This document shows positions 31,595-37,108 of a DNA stretch of 37,108 nt, piece after piece. The stretch comes from W589 sp964611805 (lineage in GTDB: Bacteria; Chloroflexota; Dehalococcoidia; Dehalococcoidales; Fen-1064): the NCBI GenBank assembly GCA_964611805.1, contig CAZTBG010000016.1, positions 1 to 37,108 on the forward strand. Reading direction: 5' to 3'. The notes under the pieces were generated by a model. That model saw only the letters and a program-made list of their open reading frames with translations. It was not told where the DNA came from and did no database searches. A program made the translations under genes and the position numbers. Numbering within the stretch: position 1 is the stretch's first letter; each line of letters begins with the position of its first letter.

Positions 31595-32206
31595 CTAGAT
31601 TTCGTGTCTGCCTTCGAGGGCACGGGTGAGGGTGTTATCGTCGGCGTATTCCAGTTCGGTGCCGAAGGGGAGTCCATGGGCAAGACGGGTAACCTTGATG
31701 CCGAGCGGGGAAAGGAGCTGGTTCAGATACAGGGCAGTCTGCTCACCCTCGAGGTTGGTGTTGGTGGCCAGGATGACCTCCTGTACTACTCCATCCTGTA
31801 ATCGGCTGGTAAGTTCTTTAATCCTGACATCATCGGCACCAACACCCTCGGTTGGTGAGATAGCGCCGTGAAGCACATGATAGAGACCCCGATAGCTGCC
31901 GGTGTGTTCGATGGCCAGGATATCCTGGGGCTGCTCTACCACGCAAATCGTATCCTTGTCCCGCTGGTCGCTGCGGCAGATAGGGCAGGGGTCGGTGTCA
32001 GTGACATTACAGCAGGTGGAGCACAGCGTGATTTTCTGCTTGACCGTAAGTATTGAGTCGGCGAGGAGGCTGGCCTGCTCTCGGGTAGCGCGGAGCAGGT
32101 AAAAGGCCAAGCGCTGGGCACTCTTGGGTCCGATGCCGGGCAGCTTGTTCAGTTCCTCAATGAGCCGGTTTATCGCGTCGGCTGCAGGTATTGACCTCTG
32201 GTTCAA
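31595..32206 (-). CDS. recR: Recombination protein RecR
   Basis: About 203 residues from TTG 32206, chosen because GGAGAGG lies six bases ahead and the product then starts MNQRSIPAADAINRLIEELN like other RecR. An upstream start at 32248 overlaps ybaB and adds 14 unconserved residues. The HhH motif (LPGIGPKSAQRLAFYLL), Cys4 zinc finger (CSTCCNVTDTDPCPIC) and Toprim domain (CVVEQPQDILAIEHTGSYRG) are all intact. It acts with RecO, whose gene lies downstream on the same strand. Confidence 0.95.
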   Translation of the reverse strand: MNQRSIPAADAINRLIEELNKLPGIGPKSAQRLAFYLLRATREQASLLADSILTVKQKITLCSTCCNVTDTDPCPICRSDQRDKDTICVVEQPQDILAIEHTGSYRGLYHVLHGAISPTEGVGADDVRIKELTSRLQDGVVQEVILATNTNLEGEQTALYLNQLLSPLGIKVTRLAHGLPFGTELEYADDNTLTRALEGRHEI

Positions 32207-32219
32207 TTTAACCTCTCCA

Positions 32220-32525
32220 TCAGAACAGGCCGGGAATGTGGATACCACCGGTCAGACTCTTCATTCGCTTGTTTGCCACTTTCTGGGACTTGGCCTGGGC
32301 ATCAGTTATTGCCTTTAGTATCAGCCGTTCCAGTTGCTTCGGATTATCGGAGCCCATCACTTCGGGTGATATTGTGATTGACAGAATCTGCTGCTGACCG
32401 TTGGCCGTAACCTTGACAGCACCCTTGCCAGCCTCGGCGACAACCTCGGTCTTTGCCAGTTCCTTTTGGGCCTCGTCGAGCTTGGACTTGAGTTGACGTG
32501 CCTGATTAATCATCGATAAGTTCAT
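32220..32525 (-). CDS. ybaB: YbaB/EbfC nucleoid-associated protein
   Basis: 101 residues. MINQARQLKSKLDEAQKELA and VEAEAGKGAVKVTANGQQQI-type sequence (here VVAEAGKGAVKV) match YbaB/EbfC, a dimeric DNA-binding protein. Its ATG overlaps the dnaX stop by four bases (ATGA), the normal dnaX-ybaB-recR arrangement. The last residues (RMKSLTGGIHIPGLF) also match. Confidence 0.95.
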   Translation of the reverse strand: MNLSMINQARQLKSKLDEAQKELAKTEVVAEAGKGAVKVTANGQQQILSITISPEVMGSDNPKQLERLILKAITDAQAKSQKVANKRMKSLTGGIHIPGLF

Positions 32526-34093
32526 TCTTCCTCCGCATTAATAATCTGGCCTCCCAGTCTTAGGGCTTCCTTTACCAGGTGATTGTCTTCGGAGACACAA
32601 CGTACCCGGCATGGGTGTCCGAGAAAGCTACTGATAACCTTTTCGACAACCCTCTGGTTTTCCGGGTCCTCAAGCTTCTCCTTGAGGTAGGGGTATCTGG
32701 AAGAGAGGACTACTGTGCCGTTGTCGATTGATACCGGCATGATGCCGGCACTCCGGAGAATTGCCAGCGCTGGCGTTCTTCTGATTTCCGGCGGCACTTC
32801 CGCAATCAGCTTTTTCCAGTCCTGCCGCAATCTGGCTGTCTCCTCGTCGGATGTCTGGGGGGAACCGGTGTAGGACATAGACGGGGGTGCCTCGGCTGGG
32901 GCGGGTTCGGGTGCCAAATGGGACTCCTCGGGCTGGGGAACGGGTGCTGGTGCTGTCTTCTTTTGAGGCTGGGGGGCCTCGTATTCGGGTTGCTGGTGGG
33001 GGCTCTCCTGCTCTGGCAGTGAGGTTAGGCTGCAGTCAACAATGGCCAGCTCTAGCGGCAGGGTGGAGTGACTCTCAAGGTCAAGCTCAAGCTGCCCGAA
33101 GACCTTGACTGCCTTAAGTACCTGAGGCAAGGAGGCCCGGGATGCCAGTTCTTTTAGTTCGGCGAGGTCTTCAGCGGTGAGGTCAACCGATTCTTCAGCA
33201 CCGGTCTTGACCAGCAGTAATCCCCGGAGGTACTCAACCAGTTCCCGGTTGAACTGCCGCAGGTTCAAGCCATCAGTGTTAACGCTGTTAATGGTGGCGA
33301 CACCGGCGGCAACATCGTTATTAATGATATGCCTGGCGAGTTCTTTGGTTCGCCAGTCTCCGGTAATACCCAGCGTTTCCTGGACCTGATGAAGGCTAAT
33401 CTCGGGGCCGTAGTAGGTGGTCAGCTGCTCGAGCAGGTTAAGGGCATCACGGAGACTACCTGTGGCGCTCCTGGCAACGAGCCGTAATGCCTCTGGCTCG
33501 ATGGTGATACTCTCGGCGTCACAGATGTGGGCAAGATGACCTACAATGTCGTTCTGAGCAATGCGGCGGAAATCAAACCGCTGGCAACGTGACATGATGG
33601 TGGCGAGTATCTTGTGGGACTCGGTGGTTGCCAGGATGAAGATAACATGCTCAGGTGGTTCCTCGAGGGTTTTAAGCAGAGCATTGGAGGCACTGCTGCT
33701 GAGCATATGGACCTCGTCTATGATGTAGACCTTGTAGCGGGCCTGATTGGGTGCGTAGTTGACTCTCTCGCGGAGGCTTCGGATATCGTCAACGCCGGTA
33801 TTGCTGGCGGCATCGATTTCGATAACGTCCAAGGCCCTGCCTTCGGTTATTGCCTGGCACATCTCGCAGGCGTTGCACGGTTCGCCGTGGCCGTTGGTCA
33901 GGCAGTTCACTGCTTTGGCCAGGCTACGTGCGGTGCTGGTTTTGCCGGTCCCCCGAGGCCCGCAAAACAGGTAGGCGTGAGAAATGCGGCCGCTACTAAG
34001 GGCATTCAGTAGTGTCTGTGTTACTGGTTCCTGACCGACTACTTCTGCGAGTGTTTGGGGTCTGAATTTACGATAAAAGACCTGTGAAGCCAT
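32522..34093 (-). CDS. dnaX: DNA polymerase III subunits gamma/tau
   Basis: 523 residues, clamp-loader ATPase. Walker A is CGPRGTGKTSTARSLAKAVN with GPRGTGKT at 45-52; the zinc module uses Cys64, Cys73, Cys76 and Cys79 (GEPCNACEMCQ); Walker B/DExx is YIIDEVHMLSSSASNALLKT; sensor 1 is FILATTESHKI. Domain III runs to about 355. A Pro/Gln/Glu-rich linker (~360-415) follows, and then a C-terminal domain, so the gene encodes tau-length protein. No obvious slippery A-run for a gamma-producing shift was seen near the linker. No Shine-Dalgarno precedes the ATG, and the promoter ends 11 bases upstream, so a near-leaderless mRNA is likely. Confidence 0.95.
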   Translation of the reverse strand: MASQVFYRKFRPQTLAEVVGQEPVTQTLLNALSSGRISHAYLFCGPRGTGKTSTARSLAKAVNCLTNGHGEPCNACEMCQAITEGRALDVIEIDAASNTGVDDIRSLRERVNYAPNQARYKVYIIDEVHMLSSSASNALLKTLEEPPEHVIFILATTESHKILATIMSRCQRFDFRRIAQNDIVGHLAHICDAESITIEPEALRLVARSATGSLRDALNLLEQLTTYYGPEISLHQVQETLGITGDWRTKELARHIINNDVAAGVATINSVNTDGLNLRQFNRELVEYLRGLLLVKTGAEESVDLTAEDLAELKELASRASLPQVLKAVKVFGQLELDLESHSTLPLELAIVDCSLTSLPEQESPHQQPEYEAPQPQKKTAPAPVPQPEESHLAPEPAPAEAPPSMSYTGSPQTSDEETARLRQDWKKLIAEVPPEIRRTPALAILRSAGIMPVSIDNGTVVLSSRYPYLKEKLEDPENQRVVEKVISSFLGHPCRVRCVSEDNHLVKEALRLGGQIINAEEE

Positions 34094-34103
34094 TTTTGCC
34101 TAT

Positions 34104-34131
34104 ATTATACCCTATATCGGTCGGTTTCCAA
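34104..34131 (-). promoter_or_regulatory. dnaX promoter close to the start codon
   Basis: On the minus strand a perfect TATAAT (34109-34104) with TTGGAA (34131-34126) as a weaker -35 after a 16-base spacer. Start expected near 34097, four bases before the dnaX ATG (34093). Confidence 0.55.
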
Positions 34132-34206
34132 AGGTTTTTTGGGGGAAAATTTGGCTTTTGTAGTGTCAGGCGCGCAGTCTTAAAAGGTGCGTGAAGAATG
34201 AGAAAC

Positions 34207-34225
34207 GGCCCCCCTAAGGGGGGCC
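34207..34225 (-). terminator. Hairpin behind the tubulin-like gene
   Basis: GGCCCCCC and GGGGGGCC (34207-34214 and 34218-34225) form a perfect 8-bp GC-only stem with a 3-base loop, 41 bases past the stop codon. On the minus strand it is followed by GTTTCTCATTCTT, a poor U tract, so it may be a weak terminator or mainly an RNA 3'-end stabiliser. Confidence 0.5.
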
Positions 34226-34265
34226 ATCGTGATAACGTTACATAGTCAGCCTGAGCGACCCGAGT

Positions 34266-35444
34266 CTATTGCAGGAGAGACGGCACATCCTTGGAGATTT
34301 CATCAATCTCCCTGAGCTTGGTATCTATATCCCTCTGCCGCTCCTGGACGGCGCTGACGACCTGAGCGGCTTCAAGATAGTATCTCCTGACCTTCTCTAC
34401 GTCCCTGAGTTCGGACAGGATGATAGAGACGTCCAGAGCGCCAGCGTTCCGGGGATAGTCACCATTTCTGATGATAGCTTCTGGGGCAAGGCTCTTGAGA
34501 TATTCGCCTAGCTCCTTGATGACGGTGAGGTTCATCTCCTTGCTGGGGGCAGATACCAGGTATAGTGCCCGTGAAGCATCAGCAGGATTGCACTTAAACG
34601 ACAGCTCACTGACGGCAGCATCCATTGCCTCGATTCCGCGGTGGATTTCCGTACTCTTGTCGCGGAAATTGCGCGATGACCGGAAGGGGAGCCGGAAGGG
34701 GGGCAACTGTGCCTGGCCGTAACCGATGACCGACCACCCGGCGATGCTCTGGATGATGTCTCCGGCGTCGAGCAGCCTGGCGCCGACAAACTTGGGCTTC
34801 TTCTCCTCGCCGGCGCAGAGCATGTTATAGAACGGCTCAACGATGAGGTGGTTTATTCCGGCGAGGTTAGTTCTCAGGGTGGCGTTTTTCCTGACATATC
34901 TCTGGTTGTCGACCAGAAAGATGGCATCAGCCACGGCGCTGGCTGATTTCAGGCAGGTTGCTGAGTTATAGATGGTCCTCTCCTCGGTGCGCTCTTCGTG
35001 CTCGAAGGGGAGGACGATGAGGTTATAAATTGGCTTGTCGATATAGCGTTCCTTAAGTATCTGGGTCATGATTGAGATGGACCCTGAACCAGTGCCTCCG
35101 GCAGCGCCGGCGCACAGCATGAAGGCGTCCGACTCAAAGAAGCGCGGTGTTGCCCTGATGGCGTCGATAACCTTGTCGGCGTCTTCCCTGGCGATTTCAG
35201 CGCCCAGTTCGTTTATCTTGCCGACGCCATGACCGCCTGACTTTCGTCCTCCGATGAGGATTCTGTGGCGGTAGTCGGACTTGATATGGGCCAGGCCGCT
35301 CAGGTCGGCAAGGTCAGTATTGACGGCGAAGACACCGGTGGCTATCTCAATCCTACGCCGAGCTTTAGCCCTGCTGTTTATTTGGGCAAAGCTATCAGCA
35401 ATATTAGACCCACACTGTCCGAAGCCAATGACCAGTAATTTCAC
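34266..35444 (-). CDS. Tubulin/FtsZ-superfamily GTPase, not canonical FtsZ
   Basis: 392 residues. The GTP-binding tubulin signature is GAAGGTGSGSI at 113-123. The N-terminal loop LVIGFGQCGSNIADSFAQIN resembles the GQCG of tubulin and GFGQ of archaeal CetZ more than FtsZ. VNTD (41-44) and LVDNQR (177-182) match nucleotide-contact positions. The T7-loop region reads RLLDAGDIIQS (223-233); by eye alignment Asp226 and Asp229 match the catalytic aspartates of FtsZ NxDxxD, but the Asn is Leu. There is no FtsZ-type C-terminal partner-binding peptide; the end is a charged helix (ERQRDIDTKLREIDE). The start is GTG 35444 with GAGGTGG upstream. The gene has its own promoter and lies behind eno-gap. A cytoskeletal or shape role is inference only. 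Confidence 0.85.
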   Translation of the reverse strand: MKLLVIGFGQCGSNIADSFAQINSRAKARRRIEIATGVFAVNTDLADLSGLAHIKSDYRHRILIGGRKSGGHGVGKINELGAEIAREDADKVIDAIRATPRFFESDAFMLCAGAAGGTGSGSISIMTQILKERYIDKPIYNLIVLPFEHEERTEERTIYNSATCLKSASAVADAIFLVDNQRYVRKNATLRTNLAGINHLIVEPFYNMLCAGEEKKPKFVGARLLDAGDIIQSIAGWSVIGYGQAQLPPFRLPFRSSRNFRDKSTEIHRGIEAMDAAVSELSFKCNPADASRALYLVSAPSKEMNLTVIKELGEYLKSLAPEAIIRNGDYPRNAGALDVSIILSELRDVEKVRRYYLEAAQVVSAVQERQRDIDTKLREIDEISKDVPSLLQ

Positions 35445-35478
35445 TTTTCCACCTCGACAAGAAGTTTGATGCTGCTAT

Positions 35479-35507
35479 TGTAAACATACAGGCACAATAT
35501 GTCAAAT
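35479..35507 (-). promoter_or_regulatory. Promoter of the tubulin-like gene
   Basis: On the minus strand a perfect TTGACA (35507-35502), a 17-base spacer and TACAAT (35484-35479). Start is expected near 35472, with a leader of about 28 bases that holds GAGGTGG. One of the best promoters in the window, so the gene can be expressed apart from gap. Confidence 0.65.
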
Positions 35508-35515
35508 GTTTTAAT

Positions 35516-36529
35516 TTAAAGTCCCTTTTCAGCGACATAGGCAGTAAGGTCGGCCAGGCGGCAACTATAACCCCACTCGTTGTCATACCAGGCGAGCACT
35601 TTGGCCATGTTATTTCCAATTACCATGGTGTTGGGTGCATCTACGATGGAGCTTGCCGGGTTTCCTTTAAAGTCGGTACTGACCAGTTCCTGCTCGCAGT
35701 ACTCCAGTATCCCTGCCAGAGGTCCTTCAGCCGCTTTCTTGAAAGCCTCATTTACTTGTTCTTTAGTGACATCGGTATTAAGCTCAACGATAAGGTCGAC
35801 CAGAGAGACGGTGGACACCGGTACCCGTAGGGCAATGCCGTTGAGGCGTCCATCAAGTTCGGGGAGAACTCTTCCAATAGCAGCAGCAGCGCCTGTACTG
35901 GTCGGGATGATGTTCTGAGCGGCAGCCCGGGCGCGGCGCAGGTCCTTGTGTACCACATCCATAATTTTCTGGTCATTGGTGTAGGCATGGATAGTAGTCA
36001 TCAGTCCTTTGTTGATACCAAAATTGTCATGCAATACCTTGGCCGGCGGAGCAAGGCCGTTGGTAGTACAGGATGCATTGGATATGATGTTGTGTTTGGC
36101 CGGGTCATACCGGCCCTCGTTGACACCGAGGACGATGGTGATATCTTCATTCCTGGCTGGTGCTGAGATGAGCACCTTTTTGGCACCGCCTTTCATGTGG
36201 GCAGCGGCCAGCTTGGCGTCGGTAAACAGGCCGGTCGATTCGATGACGATATCGACGCCGTAGTCTTTCCAGGGAATATTGGCTGGTTCACGTTCGGATA
36301 GTGTCCTGATTTCCTTGCTATCAACGATTATCGATTTCCCATCTGCTCCCGGTTCACAGGGGAAATGGCCGTAGTTGGTATCCCACCTCAACAGGTGGGC
36401 GTTTGTCCTGGTGTCGGCGATATCGTTGACGGCGACCACCTCCAGACTGTTCTGATGGTACTGGTGAATGGTTCGTAGAGTCAGTCTGCCAATTCTTCCA
36501 AAGCCGTTGATGCCGATTCTCGTTGTCAT
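35516..36529 (-). CDS. gap: Type I glyceraldehyde-3-phosphate dehydrogenase
   Basis: 337 residues. The NAD-binding start is IGINGFGRIGRLTLRTIHQY. VNDIADT (35-41) keeps the Asp that favours NAD over NADP. The catalytic Cys is in SNASCTTNGLAPPAKVLHDN; the usual second Cys four residues on (CTTNC) is Gly here, which does not remove the catalytic one. The phosphate sites STGAAAAIGRVLPELDGRLN and the C-terminal YDNEWGYSCRLADL are intact. AGGAGG lies seven bases before the ATG. It follows enolase on the same strand with 90 bases between them, which include an inverted repeat TGATAG/CTATCA (about 36561-36590). Confidence 0.97.
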   Translation of the reverse strand: MTTRIGINGFGRIGRLTLRTIHQYHQNSLEVVAVNDIADTRTNAHLLRWDTNYGHFPCEPGADGKSIIVDSKEIRTLSEREPANIPWKDYGVDIVIESTGLFTDAKLAAAHMKGGAKKVLISAPARNEDITIVLGVNEGRYDPAKHNIISNASCTTNGLAPPAKVLHDNFGINKGLMTTIHAYTNDQKIMDVVHKDLRRARAAAQNIIPTSTGAAAAIGRVLPELDGRLNGIALRVPVSTVSLVDLIVELNTDVTKEQVNEAFKKAAEGPLAGILEYCEQELVSTDFKGNPASSIVDAPNTMVIGNNMAKVLAWYDNEWGYSCRLADLTAYVAEKGL

Positions 36530-36619
36530 ATTTGCCTCCTAGGTGATTCTTGCCCATGTAATGATAGCAGAAGCGGGAACAGGATACTATCACCTCCGGG
36601 TTTTATTTTATGCTAATAA

Positions 36620-37108
36620 TCAACGCTTTACGCGTTTGAATACCTCGATACCGGCGAACCTGACACGGTCGCCCAGTTCTTCCTCTATTCTGAGGAGGCG
36701 GTTGTACTTGGCGGTGCGCTCGGAGCGGCAGGGAGCGCCTGTCTTAATAAGGCCGGTGCCGAGTGCGACGACCAGGTCGGCAATGGTGGTGTCCTCGGTC
36801 TCACCGGAGCGGTGGCTGACCACCGATTTCCAGCCAGCTTCTGTAGCCATCCGGACGGCGGCGATGGTCTCGGTGAGTGTCCCAATCTGGTTGAGCTTGA
36901 TGAGGATGGCGTTGGATGCCCCCAGCTGGATACCCCGGCGCAGGCGCTCGACATTGGTGACGTAGAGGTCATCACCAACCAGCAGGGTGGTCGCTCCCAG
37001 TTTGCCGTTTAGAAGCCGCCAGCCGTCCCAGTCGTCCTCAGCCATGCCGTCTTCAATACTGATAATGGGATAGTCGTTTGCCCAGCGGACATAGTAGTCC
37101 ACCATCTG
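36620..37108 (-). CDS. eno: Enolase, 5'-truncated by window edge
   Basis: About 162 C-terminal residues remain. Active-site elements: IISIEDGMAEDDWDGW (metal-binding Glu), LLVGDDLYVTN (metal-binding Asp), ILIKLNQIGTL (catalytic Lys), SVVSHRSGETED (substrate-binding His-Arg-Ser) and GLIKTGAPCRSERTAKYNRL (second Lys). All are intact, so the gene is cut only by the window end. It interconverts 2-phosphoglycerate and PEP, one step from ppsA at the other end of the window. Confidence 0.97.
   Translation of the reverse strand, partial: QMVDYYVRWANDYPIISIEDGMAEDDWDGWRLLNGKLGATTLLVGDDLYVTNVERLRRGIQLGASNAILIKLNQIGTLTETIAAVRMATEAGWKSVVSHRSGETEDTTIADLVVALGTGLIKTGAPCRSERTAKYNRLLRIEEELGDRVRFAGIEVFKRVKR

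Noticed and set aside
36561..36590. TGATAG/CTATCA inverted repeat before gap as a regulator site
   Set aside because: Six-base arms, no nearby good promoter boxes and no second copy seen in the window; kept only as a remark under gap.

Overview
The window is a gene-dense stretch of an ordinary bacterial chromosome, moderately GC-rich by eye. It reads as a member of the Chloroflexota, most likely class Dehalococcoidia. That placement is an inference from the combination of genes: a compact atpZ-B-E-F-H-A-G-D-C operon, a GH3-family adenylating enzyme, a CoA-binding ADP-forming acyl-CoA synthetase subunit, a non-FtsZ tubulin-like GTPase beside glycolytic genes, and intergenic palindromic repeats. 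There is no phage, transposase, plasmid or CRISPR signal.

Layout. 1-2015 (minus) is the 5' two thirds or more of phosphoenolpyruvate synthase, cut by the window edge. 2269-3184 (plus) holds a DUF151 bifunctional-nuclease protein and a zinc-ribbon protein, closed by a strong terminator. 3371-10285 is the complete F1Fo ATP synthase operon with its own promoter and terminator. 10397-12714 (minus) is rpsP-khpA followed by a membrane-anchored PQQ-type beta-propeller protein. 12813-16578 (plus) carries endonuclease V, release factor 2 with its programmed frameshift, a secreted gluzincin-type peptidase and RadC. 16653-18263 (minus) is the GH3-type enzyme. 18677-20861 (plus) has a metallophosphoesterase and an acyl-CoA synthetase alpha-type subunit. 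Next come a YfcE-like phosphodiesterase (minus), an orphan peptide-binding lipoprotein (plus), tRNA-Ser(UGA) (minus), two small proteins and an FMN-dependent NMO-like oxidoreductase. 25034-29050 (minus) has lysS, two tandem isoprenylcysteine-methyltransferase-like genes and serS. 29343-34093 (minus) has dnaX-ybaB-recR, a SAM methyltransferase, a low-GC MazG-like gene and recO. 34266-37108 (minus) has the 3' end of enolase, GAPDH and the tubulin-like GTPase.

How the genes work together. Most of the window is core metabolism and information processing: ATP synthesis, lower glycolysis/gluconeogenesis (ppsA, eno, gap), translation (serS, lysS, prfB, rpsP, khpA, tRNA-Ser) and DNA repair/recombination (nfi, radC, recO, recR, dnaX).

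The most unusual signals are three. First, several first genes of transcription units lack a Shine-Dalgarno sequence and have a sigma-70-type promoter abutting the start codon (atpZ, rpsP, nfi, a YfcE-like gene, dnaX), which implies leaderless or nearly leaderless mRNAs. Second, a divergent tubulin/FtsZ-superfamily GTPase lies next to eno-gap. Third, two families of intergenic palindromic repeats each occur more than once. All base compositions and alignments were done by eye; no database search was possible.
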